DNA of 64,000 bases from Sipunculus nudus (GCA_026874595.1 CM049319.1:16705601-16769600), one strand, 5' to 3'; shown: positions 11,760 through 24,728, counted from the first letter of the stretch. Numbers and translations: made by a program. The notes: generated by a model not told the origin, from the letters alone.

Positions 11760-12058
11760 AAGTATGTACATCTGTTCTATATTTCGGTTTGAGACCACGT
11801 GTTTACCGCAGCTGCATGTCCAGATGTAATCATCTCCACTGCTGGGTCATAACATTGGGGAACCCCCGAAAGGGGCACTCGTTTGTGAGTAATACACGGT
11901 TGTCGGGCACAGCCTTCCCATTGAACCTGCAGAGCGCTCACTCTTAGTTGGACCTGATCGTGAAAACCTCACCACTCCTCGACTGAGACTGAAACCCACG
12001 ACCTCCGGGCTTTGAGTCCTTTTCTGTACTCCTGGACCACAGAAGCCGGTTGCTGCAC
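11760..12058 (-). mobile_element. tRNA-derived SINE (family 1), copy A
   Basis: Read on the minus strand it follows the copy at 18247-18600 from the head (CTTCTGTGGTCCAGGAG, GGACTCAAAGC) through GAGTGAGCGCTCTGC, TGGGAAGGCTGTGCCC, GTGTTATGACCCAGCA-like and AAACCGAAAT segments to its A-rich tail region. The tRNA-like head is weathered. Confidence 0.65.
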
Positions 12059-12939
12059 TATGCAGCTTTCCACAAGAAGTACCCGTCACATAATATGTTT
12101 AGGGAGCAGTTAACATTATGTGATGTTTGGTGGGCTTTTTGCAGCTTCCCCGAATACACAACGTCTGTCATTGAAGCATATACAAAAACGTGTCATACCC
12201 GTATAAACGTCCCGTATATGGGATATAAAATACAAAAACACGCGGTCACATGATAAATTCACAGTGACTTTGACAGCGGTAGGTTTTATTATATAAGTTC
12301 GATGTTTTTCCTACAATACATGTTTCAGGTATCAACGAATGACACTGTACATGCATGCGTTATTACAGTATGAGTATACATTAAATTAGGCAAAAATCAC
12401 AAATTACCGAAAGTTTATTAACATTTAAAGTCTTTATTAAATCAGTCAATGACTATATAAACATTTGTTAGTAATTTAATTAACTATAATCGTTAATAAA
12501 TTATGACGCTTCCCCTTATCTGGTTTTTATATGAGATGAGACGATCAATTTAATTTCAAAATAGAAATCCACTATTCTCAGACATTGAGATTATTAGTTC
12601 TAAATAATTTTTCACGCTACGCCACCGTACATAAGTTTTTCTTCCTTTCTATAAAAAGTATAATGCATTTTGGAATCTTACACACGTTAAATTTAATCTA
12701 ATTCACGTTGCACACCCATCCGTTTGAACCTCCAAGGCAAAATAAAATTACTTGGGCATCGTTTTCATTGTTGTGCCCTAATTTACTAATAACCCGGATC
12801 TGTGCCAGCAAGTGAAGATTAACTGACCTTGGTTATTAGTTGGTTTGAGAATGAATCGCAGCTGTGGACTAAGAAAACAAAAACACAAACCCAACCGATT
12901 AACCGAAATTTGATATATCACACAATTGAAGTACTTGAG
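12059..12939. other. Non-coding stretch
   Basis: AT-rich with scattered AATAAA words; nothing supportable. Confidence 0.35.
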
Positions 12940-13105
12940 TCAAGGAGTTCCTGACGGTGTACCAAATCAAAACAATAAACGCGTGTTGCAAACGAAAATT
13001 ATTCGTGCATACATTTGGTGTGTCTGAATTAACACTTAATAAAGGAGTTCCAGGCGGTGTATCAAATAAACACAATCATCGCGAACTTTATTCGTGCGCT
13101 TGTTT
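12940..13105. repeat. Imperfect tandem duplication, about 100-base period
   Basis: AAGGAGTTCCTGACGGTGTA (about 12945) recurs as AAGGAGTTCCAGGCGGTGTA (about 13043), each followed by CAAAT, ACAATMA and an ATTCGTGC segment. Two diverged copies. Confidence 0.6.
13087..13092 (-). promoter_or_regulatory. Poly(A) signal AATAAA for the 13161-13416 exon
   Basis: TTTATT on the + strand gives AATAAA on the minus strand, 68 bases past the TAA stop at 13161, a usual spacing. The hexamer is frequent in AT-rich DNA, so it only adds modest support. Confidence 0.35.
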
Positions 13106-13160
13106 GCCCTCTCGGAGATGCTACTAATGAGGGCGTTGATGAACGTGACCACGAAACTCT

Positions 13161-13416
13161 TTAAGTCAGCCTGGCCACATGGGTTTCACCTCGCAGTAAC
13201 TGGGCCAGCCCCTGGCTCGTGGTGACCAGAAGCATGCATGTGTCAAGTGCAGGAACGCCCGGAATGCCAACGGTCGAAAGGGAGCTGTCGGTTTCAGGAT
13301 TGAGTTTCGTGGCGTAGAGTTTGTACACGGACGGGAGGTCGGGAGGATGACTTGGCAGTATCTGACCAAGCAATGTACAGCCAGATAATGTTGACTCGGA
13401 TGGACCGTGGGCGCGT
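13161..13416 (-). CDS. Candidate 3' terminal coding exon, unknown protein
   Basis: On the minus strand, after a possible acceptor (GAATGTCAG), about 85 codons run to a TAA stop. The peptide includes LLGQILPSHPPDLPSVYK, LYATKLNPETDSSLS and GIPGVPALDTCMLLVTTSQ, ending GETHVARLT. Codon third positions are G/C-rich and varied, unlike the AT-rich flanks, and the residue mix looks like a real protein tail. AATAAA follows 68 bases after the stop. I do not recognise the family. Two other frames on this strand are also open, but their products are rich in Cys, Arg, Pro and His and look like shadows. If real, it is a gene nested on the opposite strand inside the presumed tetraspanin intron, or the end of a neighbour. 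Confidence 0.42.
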
Positions 13417-13782
13417 CTGACATTCGCATGTACATGTCATGTGGCAGGCACATGTTTGTTTACAGGGTTTGCCATGTGATGCCTCGCAAATATGCGGAAA
13501 ACGCTGCAAGCATCAAATATGCTGAACTCAACATCAAACATCCATGGTCTTATCCACATTTACTGCATATTGCTCGCTCTCTCTCTCTCTCTCTCTCTGC
13601 TTGTGTAAAACCACAAACTATAAATCATGTAAAGCAAGAATATTATATTTTCATTAGTGAAAAGGGAATTAAATGAGAATATTAAACTTAAATCACTATT
13701 CGTCTGCTTATCTCTCTTTCTTGATTGAACGCATGGCTGACCTATAAAATATTGTGCATGGGTTCATATAATACAGAACATC

Positions 13783-13831
<49 letters not shown>

Positions 13832-14134
13832 GCGTGTTTACTAAAAGTAATTCGTAGATATCAGTCACATGAATTCAACAGAACCAGGAAACAAGTTCAG
13901 GGTTAGCTGGAACCCGCTTCATAATCAGCAGTCACAAAAAGCAGTATAATCTCATTGTCCGATAATAATCTCATGTCACTGCGCCCCGGGAAAAACTTCC
14001 TGTACCAATAATGCGATTAAAACTTCCAAACCAGGACGATGCGGGTGACTATAATGACCAACTGGTCTGAGTAAAGCACACACCTCCGCCAAAGCTAAAC
14101 ATAACGGCTGGTGCATTCCCCTGGCAGCGGTAAA
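13417..14134. other. Non-coding stretch with simple repeats
   Basis: A (CT)n run lies at about 13575-13598 and a (TA)n run at 13788-13828. Confidence 0.5.
13788..13828. repeat. (AT)n microsatellite
   Basis: A nearly pure TA dinucleotide run. Confidence 0.95.
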
Positions 14135-14405
14135 CTTAACGCTTCGGTCTATCCAGATCGCCTTCGATTTAACCGCAGTTTTGTATAGCAAGACTTTCCG
14201 GATTTCACCACCAGGGCTCGCACATATCAAACAATTGTATTTAGACCAACGAGAACGTGCTATCGCTATGTGCAGCCACCTCTTGGTAATATCCCCGCTC
14301 TCGTTAATCACATTCTTATCTCTGTTCCAGCCCTGGTATCGAGACCCCGAAAAACTTGTTAAACAAAGCAGCGGTTGAAACGAAGGAGATCTAGAACGAC
14401 TGCAG
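14135..14405. mobile_element. TA-flanked MITE, copy 2
   Basis: The arms contain CGCCTTCGATTTAACCGCAG and the inverse GCGGTTGAAACGAAGGAGAT, with CACCAGGGCTCGCAC and CCAGCCCTGGTATCGAG marking the inner ends. The left terminus is worn; the right ends CGACTGCAG. Same family as 7303-7615 and 45653-45932. Confidence 0.6.
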
Positions 14406-16954
14406 CCTATAACCGCTGCTGGATGAGCGTACCACTGCCAGCCTTCATGTTTAGCCTTGGTGGAAGTGTGCGCTCTACTCAGACCAGCGAGAAGTGTAAA
14501 CGGCTACAGCCGCACTTATATGCGGATCCCCTCCAACATTTACTCGGACAATGCCTATACTATATGTACCCCGATATAAAGTTTCCACACCTCATAACCA
14601 CGACATTATCATATTATCATATGATACATATTAGAAAGTAATTTACGCAGTTATAAACATGGTTATTGAATCATAATGATTCTGATACAATCGATATTAT
14701 AATAAACGGTGGTCGCAGACAATTTTTTCTCACGGAACCCCTCTGTGGCCACGCCTCTGATATGCACGGTTTTTGCCTTGTACTGTCGGTAATGAGGTAT
14801 AGTGTGTCCTGAGGCAGTCATTTTCTTTATTTCTTCACAATTCCAGAGATATTTCAAATTATTTTTACGGAGGGCCTATCGGAGCGCCATCTGTCAGCAA
14901 CTACGATTAAATATCAAGGCAGAGGGCAGATTGTTCGTCTGAATCAAGGCCTAGGGTTCTCCGCGTCCGTGATCCGACCGATATGTTTGTTTATTAGTGA
15001 TATCTTTAAATTTTCTGAGACTCAAAGAGTCAGACATTACAACAGGTTTAGTTGTCCCGAGAGCATCAACAAGCAAAATTTGATTCTTATTGTAAAATAT
15101 GTGGTAGATAGGATTTGAAATTGACGTTTGTCTTGTCTGTATTGCTGATTGAATCACAAATTATCTTTTGGCATGTTGTTCCTAGGGCCTGTTGAACAAA
15201 ATGTTCAACGGTCACAGGTGTATTGTTATGTTATCTTTTCATATAAAATAGTTAAGTCAGTCTTCATTATATTAAAGCGCCACCTGTCGTATTTTTGGTG
15301 AAACTAAACTGGTCATGAACTGAAGTAAAGGGCGTGTAGCAGGTCATCTGCTTCGTCATGATTCAAGCCTTGTATCAAGGGTATTCAGAGATGGCGAACA
15401 CAGTATGAGTACGGTACAGCAGGACTTTTGTTAATTCCTGCCCTGCACATATTTTGGCAAATTATTCTTTAACTCTTCATAAGAGTTTAACAGAATCGAC
15501 TATAGAGAGCATCAGTGTAGGGCATAAATCAACCTCTTCTTTAAATTTTCATTGATCATTTAAATTTCATTGAAAGCCTATTTAAATTGCGATCAGAAAT
15601 CAAGATCAATACAAAAATCTTAGTCTAAGTCTACCAGCCTAACCAAGAAAATTACATTAAAAATCAATTACACGTTTACTGTATCTTAACACTGCCAGAC
15701 AGATTAAATAGATGAACAAACACAGGTGACAACATTACCTCCGTCGGGCATATCCCGGTGCGATTTTCCCACACACGCTTATACTCCTTATTTGTAGCGG
15801 CAATGGCTACAAGTACACTTGTCCGTCTCCGGCTGCTGTCCTAACGTATTAGTCGAATGTCCGCGGCAGAGCGGTTTGTTTTATGTTCTGTACGAAGGAA
15901 ATAATTGAGGACGACTTGACGGATTGAGGAGGGATACACCCCATGAGCCTTAGGGTCAACTGACACTAGGTCATGGACGCATAATTAAATACAAATCACA
16001 TTTTTCGTTTTTTTGCGTCAACTTGCCGTTAACGTTACTTAGTTCATGCTCACATTGAATAAAGATACGTGACTAAATTTGATATATTCATCACCTCCGT
16101 CAAGGAGTTTACGTTGTCACCCGTGTTTGTTTGTTTATATATCTGTAAACAGAATTACGTCTCAAAACTATAGAATCGAGTTCCACTAAACTTGTGGAAA
16201 GTTAACGGATGGAACATTTCCATGGAAGGCCCCGTTTAATCTCAGTACGATCCGGAACCAATCGGATTGCTTTGCTTTGGCGGTGGTATGCTCTCTACTG
16301 AGGATTAACCTCGGTATATCTCGGGGAATACATTAACTCTGATTTTTTTAGAAAGAAATAAAGAATCAATAGCGTTTCCAAACAATTGGATCCTTATTAC
16401 ACCCTATTAAGAGGATGTAATGTAACGGATAACAATATCTACAACATCTTGACGTCCCGGGAATTTCCAATGCGCTGGCATTGCATTCATATTGCGTGAC
16501 TTCCTGAATTTGAATGTGATTTTTTTTTGTCCCCGACTTAAATGTACACTTGTGTAAGCAGCACACCAAAGGTCTTTGTCTCAACAATGTATGTTTTAGG
16601 ACATTTTGTCGAGCACAGTTAATCAACTGGTAGTAATATATGTGAACAGTATTCAAAATTATGACAATCTTGAGCTATAAGCTAAAGCAACTGATGATAT
16701 TTCTTATTAATAAATAGGACCATGACATGTCAATTGCATTGTCTATAATAAATGAGGATACGGTTAAACATATACGATAAGAGTGATATTTATTAATAAA
16801 CTTCCATGGTTTCAGTATTTTTTTACATTTTTTGTGGAGGTAACTGATCCCATTTTTAATGCTAATTGAACTAATTACTATATATAAGCACAACTGCAGA
16901 ATTCCATTCCAGCGTCCGCCTAATTGACAGGGCGGACATATGATTACCCTAGCG
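14406..16954. other. Non-coding stretch of 2.5 kb, nothing recognised
   Basis: Short open frames on both strands are AT-driven and show no motif or splice context that I would defend. Confidence 0.4.
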
Positions 16955-17182
16955 TCAACCAGGCTCTATATGCCGCACCTGCGGGTATTGGGAGTGTTAC
17001 ACCGAGGGTCCCGAGAAAGGCACACTCGTTTGTGTGACACACGACTGTGGAGTACACGCAGTCTTTCGATTAAGCCCACAGAGCGGTCAACCTGGGTCAA
17101 TCGTGAAAAATCTCCATTCTCCTCGGCTGAGATTCGAACTCACGATTTTGAGCCCTGTATTCCACCTTTAGAATCCACAGAA
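16955..17182 (-). mobile_element. tRNA-derived SINE (family 1), copy B
   Basis: Minus-strand copy. The internal pol III B box is intact as GAGTTCGAATCTC (17129-17141), preceded by GGGCTCAAAATCGT and followed by AGCCGAGGAGAATGG, as in the other copies. The 3' part (CCCGCAGGTGCGG) resembles copy C less closely. Confidence 0.68.
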
Positions 17183-17239
17183 CATTTATGGTTTCAGGTT
17201 TTATATTGACGGGGCTAGGAGAAAAATCCTGACGTCAAA

Positions 17240-17347
17240 CCTGTCATTAATTGAAACACTGGAGCGAATAACAGAATTTCACCACTTTGCCTCGTCGGGG
17301 ACGAACCATTCCTCAGCCAAGCGCCTTATAACCACTAAAGGCTACAT
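17240..17347 (-). mobile_element. tRNA-derived SINE (family 2), copy A
   Basis: On the minus strand TAGTGGTTATAAGGCGCTTG, then a GGTTCGTCCCC B-box-like segment, then GAGGCAAAGTGGTGAAAT and a tail ending TAATGACAGG. The same order is seen at 30821-30965. tRNA ancestry is inferred from the A- and B-box-like words. Confidence 0.5.
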
Positions 17348-17371
17348 TCTATCCCATACAAATATACCTAC

Positions 17372-17441
17372 TCGGCATATATATATGTGTATATATATAT
17401 ATATAATATATTATATAAATATATATATATAATATATATAT
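17372..17441. repeat. TA-rich microsatellite
   Basis: Interrupted TA dinucleotide runs with ATAT/TATAA variants. Confidence 0.85.
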
Positions 17442-18246
17442 GTTTTGAAAAGCGTTTTTTTTTTTTTTACTTTAAAACTGATATTAGGTTATAGACGATA
17501 ACATTTTTACACAAAATTAAAAAATTGAATTTTAAGCATAAAAAGAAACATGATAGACGAATAAACCAAAAAGGTCTTGAAATATTTGTATATAGTTTAA
17601 TATAGGTTGACCGGAATATATTCTATAGTGTAACCTGAGGCTGGGAATATCGCGTTTTTAATTAAATTCATATAAAAAATTAAACATAAATTTGGATATT
17701 GTTCACTGTGATTCATACTTCGTGAGGTCTTAAGTGAATAATATGTGATTTTGACCTATTGAATCTAAACGACGATGACATGATATTATACACATGACTG
17801 TACATAGGCTTTGTACACCCCTGACCTTCATTGCCATTGATATTAAGCAGATGGGCGAAGAAGCCTGGTTAGTCTGCTGATCCCATACAGTAAGTGTTTT
17901 ACATGTCCCTCAGATCAGCTATCATATTTTGCAGAAATGCACGTGTTTCCACTAGATAATATATTATGTGATCACTGAGGCGGTTTCGAGTTCATAGAGA
18001 TGGGTTTATATATAGATTAGCCGTCCATTAAGCATTTATCATTAGTCCTGTGATGTAAATGGTCAGACAATTTGAAACTAGATAGCAGTTAAAGATAGTA
18101 AATGTGTGTTAGTAAAACTGTGCGTTGTGAGTCCGATTCTTATAATGTGTGCTAGTTTGAGAAGGGATATTTCACATCTCGGGATGGTTCAGATTCTTTG
18201 GAATCAGCCAGTAAATGTCAGAAACAGTAACTTCAGTTAGGTACCA
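17442..18246. other. Non-coding stretch
   Basis: AT-rich, nothing recognised. Confidence 0.4.
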
Positions 18247-18600
18247 GCTGCTGTGGCTCAGGGGAAGAGCACAGGACTCAAAACAGGGAGTTCGTGAGTT
18301 AAAATCTCAGCCATGGCGGTGAGATTTTCACGGTCGGCCCCGACCTAGAGTGAGCGCTCTGCCGGCTTTATGGGAAGGTTCTGCCCTACAGCTGTGTACC
18401 ACACACAAACGATTGCGTCTTTGGGCGGTTCCTAGGTGTTATGACCCAGCAATCGGGCTGGTAACACACAGGACCCGCAGGTGAGATAGACGCTGGGCCT
18501 GGATGACACGAGGATACAAAAATAATATGATAGGAAGCGAGTGCTACCGCCCTGTCACGTAGTCCCAAACCGAAATGGAAATTTGCAGATGCACATACCT
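18247..18600 (+). mobile_element. tRNA-derived SINE (family 1), copy C, fullest copy
   Basis: The head CTGCTGTGGCTCAGGGGAAG holds a pol III A box (TGGCTCAGGGG, 18254-18264), followed by GGACTCAAAAC and a disturbed B box (GAGTTCGTGAG, then AAATCTC). The body (GAGTGAGCGCTCTGCC, GTTATGACCCAGCA, GACCCGCAGGTGAGATAG, GATAGGAAGCGAGTG) leads to a tail, ATTAAATAAGAAAGCATGAAAA. Non-coding, moved in trans by a LINE. Copies at 11760, 16955 and 40946 fix the family. Confidence 0.75.
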
Positions 18601-19402
18601 ATAAGAATTAAATAAGAAAGCATGAAAAATGAAAGCGGTTACCTTCACCAAAACAATCTTTAAAAAAACTGCAGTTTGGCCAGGGCATCAGTGTTCGCCG
18701 CTAAACAGTTATAATAACGCCATCTCTTTAAATAGGAACAATTTGGGCCTTGATATTAGAGAGTCTTAAACCAGAGCCTGCCAGTCCAATATATAAATAC
18801 CTACTGCACGAGTCGTGTGTTCACGGCTACCATTTTAATTGATTAAGGCAAATGACCAGTTTTCTATACAACTGATTAACCGGTTGCAACACTTTAATAA
18901 ATAAAATTACCAGGGACTTGCCATTCATTGCCATACCGAGAAAATAGGAGCATAAGTAAAAGTAAACAAGGAAATCATCGATAGGAATTTCCAGGCCTTA
19001 CCGTGAAGTAGATAAACGTGTCAGCGGAAATTTCATTGTTTAATGACATCAACATTTTGTTTAAGTAAAATAAAACGATACCATTGTTACACCGAAGCGC
19101 CATAAAGAAGATATTCCGACATCTGACGTCTATTAATTCCAGATAATCAATTGAACCTTTTATAACTATATAGGCCAGAAAACGTTGACCTCACCGCAAA
19201 CAGGCTGTTCGTTTTGTTTTATATCCACGTGTTTATAACTTATTTTAACATATAGGGCACCGACCAAAATAATCCGAACACATTCTACAATTAAGGAAAG
19301 CTAGTGGAAAGTCAAACGAACGAGAGTTTAGCAAGGAGCTTTTTGCAACTAGTGAGCATTCAACTTCTATAAGTTTGCAGCCAACCACCGAAGGTTACAT
19401 GA
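18601..19402. other. Non-coding stretch
   Basis: Nothing recognised. Confidence 0.4.
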
Positions 19403-21800
19403 TTTTTAGCTCAGCTGACTGTAAGTCATCTGAGCAATAGCAATCACCCTTTGTGCGTCTTCCGTTCGGCCGTCCGGCCGTCTGTCCGTTAACAGGGCAC
19501 AAATCGTAACCGCTGGACCTGGAATCTTCTTCCTTTACATCCAGGCAGGTCCATGAAAAATCTCCTTGAAAACCTGGAATTAGGTCTCTATTACCCATAT
19601 TCTTCGAGCTATGGGGCTCCGAAGTACCCACCAAATTAATGGAAGATCTGATACAAAAGCTCAAGTATCTGAACAACTAATGCATTGATCACCATGATTC
19701 TTTGCATAGATATTGATCATGGAGTGTTTCATCAGTTTCTGCAGACTGGTAGCGCTACCTGTTTTTTTTTACGATTTTTCTCAATTTTTGAGACCTTAAA
19801 GATGCGGTCATCTGTAAACAGGGCACAAATCGTAACGACTGGAACTAGAATCTTCTCTCTTGATATGCAGTTAGTCCAGGAAAAGTCTCTTTGGAAACCT
19901 TAAATTCGGTCTCTGTTACCTATATTCTTCGAGCTATGGGGCTCTGAAGTACCCCCCAGAATAATAGAAAATTTGATACAAAAGTTCCAGTATCTGAACA
20001 AATAATGCATTGATAACCATGATTATTTGCATGGATATTGGTCATGGATTTTTTTTTATTTTTACGAATTTTTTTCTCTATTTTTTAGACCTTGAGATGC
20101 GGTCATCTGTTAACAGGGCACAAATCGTAACAACTTGACCTAGAATCTTCTCACTTGAAATGCAGGGAGGCTCATGAAAAGTTTCCGTGGAAAACCGAAA
20201 ATAGGTCTCTGTTACCCCTAAACTCTGAGCTATGGGGCTCCAAAGTACCCCCCCCCCCCCCCAAAATAATGGAAAATCTGATACAAAAGCTCAAGTATCT
20301 GAACAACTTATGCATTGATCACCATGATTCTTTGCATGGATATTGGTCATGGAATGTTTCATCAGTTTCTGCAGTCTGGTGGTGCTACCTGTATTTTTCG
20401 ATTGTTACACATTTTTTTCTTCATTTTTGAGACCTCTTAAGATGTGGTCATCTGTTAACATAGCACAACTTGTAACGGCTAGACCTAAAATCTTCTCTCT
20501 TGACATGCAGGGAGGCCCAAAAAAAAGGCTCTGTGGTCTCTTTTACCGATAAACTCTGAACTATTGGGCTCTGAAGTACCCTCCAGAATAATGGAAAATT
20601 TGAAACAAAAGCTCAAGGATCTGAACAGCTATTGCACTGATCACCATGATTCTTTGCATGAATATTAATCATGGAATGTTTCATCAGTTTCTGCAGTCTG
20701 GTGGTGCCACCTGTATTTTTTCGATTTTCACGATTTTTTTCTCTATTTTTGAGACCTCTTAAGATGCGTGCATCTGTTAACAGGGCACAAATCCTAACTG
20801 CTGGACCTGGAATCTTCTAACTTGACATCCCGGGAGATCCATGAAAAGTCTCATGCGAAACCTGAAACTAGGTCTCTGTTACCCATATTCTCAAAGCTAT
20901 GGGCTCAGAAATACCCCCAGAATATTTAAAAATATGATATAAAGCTCCATTATCTGAACAACTAATGCATTTATCACCATGATTCTTTGCATGCATATTG
21001 ATCATGGAGTCTTCCATTACATAATGCAGACTGCTGGCTCCACCTAGACTTTTTAAAAGTTTAACCCTTTTTTTCTCTATTTTTGAGACCTTTACAGATG
21101 CGGTGGTCCGTTAACAAGGCAAAAATTGTAACCATAGGTCCTAGAATCTTCTTACTTGACATCCTGGGAGGTCTGTGAAAAATATCCTTGGAAACTTGAA
21201 ATTAGGTCTCTGTTATCCATATTCTCTGAGCTATGGAGCTTATAAGCACCCCCAAGCATAATTAAAAATTTGATACTAAGCAGGGCACAAATCATAACCA
21301 TTGGACCTGAAATCTTCTAACTTAAAATCCAGGGAGGTCCATGAAAAGTCTCCCGGGAAACGTGAAATTAGGTCTCTGATACCCATATTTTCTGAGCTAT
21401 GGGGCTTATAAGCACCCCTCAGAATAACTGAAAATTTTAAACCAAAGTAGGGCACAAATCATAACCATTGGGCCCAGAATCTTCTAACTTGATATCCTGA
21501 GAGTTCCTCAAAAGTTCTCCCCAGAAACCTGAAATTCGGTCATTGTGACCTATATTCTCAGGGTTTTGGGGTATGTTTGAGCGCCCCAGAAATAATGCAA
21601 AATACACACAAATGCCAGATTCCTCAGGAAAGGCTGGTTGGATTGTCATCAAATTTGTTGTGCTTATGGGTCTTGATGAACTTAAGCTAATATACATGAA
21701 CAATGATGCCACCTACATTATCGTAATTAGTTGCCTGTGCAAGGACATATTGTCAACATGTCAGTCGGCTGAGCTTAATGACCCACGGGTCTCTTGTTTT
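19403..21800 (+). mobile_element. Helentron-associated-like non-autonomous element, copy 2
   Basis: It starts TTTTTAGCTCAGCTGACT, and this end folds with the following AAGTCATCTGAGC. GGCCGTCCGGCCGTCTGTCC follows, then a tandem core whose GGGCACAAATC marker falls at about 19495, 19821, 20116, 20461, 20783, 21117, 21283 and 21449. Spacing is therefore about 330 bases, with two half-length units at the end. The 3' part has GGCTGAGC (inverse of the start), the hairpin GACCCACGGGTC (21780-21791) and the terminus TCTTGTTTT. No open frame is conserved between units, so the array is not coding. The structure is seen; the Helentron link is inference. Confidence 0.7.
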
Positions 21801-23370
21801 AACAGCGCTGTGTTTACTAACACTTTGTAGACAAACAAGCTTGTACATTTGTCGCAGAGGCGTTATAAAATTTTTCCAAATAGGAATTATCTAAGGTTCA
21901 TTGATATACAATGAAATATGTCTGATGACCCCATCCAGTAAGACGCCCCCCTTTGTGGTCCCGGACTAACGTAAATCAGCATAAAAACCTCCCACTAACT
22001 CGACTTCTTCACTAACGCGGCCATTTTGGCTGGTCTAACAGGTGGTCGCATTAGCAAGGTTGCACTGTATATTCATGTATATGCAGAGTGGGCTAGAAAT
22101 CAGATTAATTCTATAGCAAGCGTAGGTGAAAAGCTGCTTTTAATGTTATACCGATTGATTTCTGATCAGGAGATGCCCAAGACTTGTCCTTCTGGATCTG
22201 ACAGTCGTGCGTGCTTTAAATCTGTACACACACATAATCTCTGACCGGAATAGGTTCCCACGAGATTCTCTGCCGGTTAAGGGCACGGGACTATGAATAG
22301 AAAGTCGACATTTCCCCGATAAAAGATATCCTACAGATGTATATCTGTAAGGTAATCCTAAGCTCTCCTTCATACTCCCTTGATCGAACTGTGTGACCTT
22401 TGAAATTTCAGGTTTATTCTCTCAATCTGAAATATATCATGTATTTTTGACCTAGCTAATATAATATAAAAAAAAATTATGTGCTTCGCTTGCAGAGGTA
22501 ATGTAAAAGCGGACAATCCACTTAAGTATCGACAGAAGCCCTCTCATCGAAAAAGGACACCTGGTTGCAATTTCCCACCTGCCCACTATGTATTTCAGTT
22601 GTGCTGTTACGTTTTTTTCACTCCAACCGCATATTCTGGAGCATATGTTTTCATCATATGAAAATGATTTTTTTCCGTTAACAGTTTTCTTAATAATAAT
22701 TAAGGTTCGATTTAAACATTGAAAACCAGGCTAACATTTATGACGATTCAATTTGGTAAACGTAAAATCATAAATTTTCTTTTCATGAGAGGCATAGGTG
22801 AACAATTATTCAGGAAAATATGACACGGGTGACCCAAAACTTCAACTTCCATACGCAAGCGCAGCACACATTCGACTATACCCCGACTGCAGCCTGACCG
22901 AGGTGAACATCTATAGAGCGTATGAAATATGGGACGTATATATGTTCAAAGTTTAAGACGCACTTTAAATAGGTATAATTCATATTATTCATATTGTAGC
23001 GAGGTCTACACGATGCACAAGGAATATCTGAGTCTATAAACCTTTTGAACAGCCCCGTATCATTTCCATTGGGAAACACTATGACGGTCAACCACGTTAT
23101 CTAAAGCAGCACAAGTCTCTATCAATTTGACAGCTGAGCATCTATAGCATTGATATACTCATTGTTTCTGTAGAATGAGGCAAGAGGGTTCCTCTGAATA
23201 ATCCAGCTTAATAGTGATTTCTTGTAATAATCTTGATAAACGATATTGCCGGTTTTCTCCTCTGTTGGAACCCCACCAGAGCCTAAAAGAAAAAATGGTG
23301 ACATCTGGATAGAACCTGAGAGATTCACTCTAATATCTTAAGGACAGGTTTTTATTTCTTGATTAATCTT

Positions 23371-23377
<7 letters not shown>
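21801..23377. other. Non-coding stretch
   Basis: No exon with paired splice sites, and no repeat shared with the rest of the window, was found. Confidence 0.35.

Positions 23378-23439
<62 letters not shown>
23378..23439. repeat. (TA)n microsatellite
   Basis: A pure TA dinucleotide run of about 60 bases. Confidence 0.97.
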
Positions 23440-23441
<2 letters not shown>

Positions 23442-23984
23442 GTGCCTATGGTAACGAGTCATTTCCTGTGATGAGTACAAGTTGCTATCGCCAAAGTTGC
23501 TAGACCGTGCGAAACATGTTTGTATTCATGCGGTCAGAAATTCAACAAATAATTACCAATGTGCTGAGTTACAAGGGAAGTTTTGCTCGCACATGTTAGG
23601 TGTGTTAGAAAGTACAACAAATAATTAAAAACTGGTCTGGTTGTCAGTGACAGCGTAGTCCTCGACACTAGATGTAATGGCACTCGGGTTGTAGATTGCG
23701 CTACCATCATCCTGATTTGTCAGACAACGCCAGTGACATACCATAGACTTTTCATTTTAAATAACAAAGAAATGGTTCTGCTTAAATTTAAATTTTAATT
23801 AAATGACATAAATTATTAATAAGATATATATTTAAAAAAAAACCATCATCAACGATTCCTTTCTATTTACCTCCAAAAATCGTGTCCCCTGAATCAAAAG
23901 TCCATCCTCTTCGTCAGTTACTGCTTATCTGGAACACCTGACGAGGCCTCAGGCCGGAGACATGCTTATAAGGTACTTTTACTT

Positions 23985-24470
23985 TCAGTTCCTACACCAG
24001 GCACGACTTATTGAGCTTATACCCGGGTGAAACAGTGGCCCAGATCAAATAAGACGGTTCCAAGATGTGATTTTGTTGGCTCCTGATAGACCGGAGCCGG
24101 GGGAGCGCCTCTCTCAATATACAGCAACATTCTCCGCCCGTATCAGCCACGTTTGGCCATCGAAAAAAGCAAAGATAATCAAACTTAGGAGCCCGCGGGC
24201 GGCATGCTAAGTAGAAAATGGACTCGCAAATCATGTGCAATGAAGTTGTAAATATTTTCTGTCCCCGCTTCGGGCTTGTGAATCTCTGGCTTGAATGTCC
24301 TCCCGAGCAATATATTGTCCCCCTCCAGTCGGCGCACGACAGTTCGGAGGGATTGATATTCACACGGAGCGAAATACGGTCCTTTTATACTAATAACATG
24401 CAACCTGTAATACCATATACACCAAAAGGCCATAGAGTGTGCCCTCGTTGCCAGTTCCCTTCTTACTAGT
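23985..24470. other. GC-richer island open on both strands
   Basis: About 480 bases are richer in GC than the flanks. Open frames run on the minus strand (23992-24363 and 24185-24487) and the plus strand (24218-24469). None has a familiar motif. A small hairpin, GGCTCC then GGAGCC, lies at about 24079-24099. It could be an exon, a conserved regulatory block or chance; I cannot choose. Confidence 0.25.
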
Positions 24471-24728
24471 TTCCACTTGAAATTCATTTTTTTTGTTTTT
24501 ATTTTTTTCCGATGGTTTTTTTTTTTTATCAGATATGGCTAAACAGGGTATGTATTATATAAAATTAGTATATATCAATGATGAGGCCAGCGTGCACAAT
24601 AGTCTAACTAAAAAAAGCACTTAAAATCGCAATAATATCCAAATATCCATGCTGCATATTGTTTCAGTTGTTACCTAAACATGACCGAAACCATGCACTC
24701 AGCCCAAGTGGGATGGATGCAGCCTCCC

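Noticed and set aside
18254-18330. tRNA gene
   Set aside because: A box is good but the B box is disrupted and the sequence continues into the SINE body.
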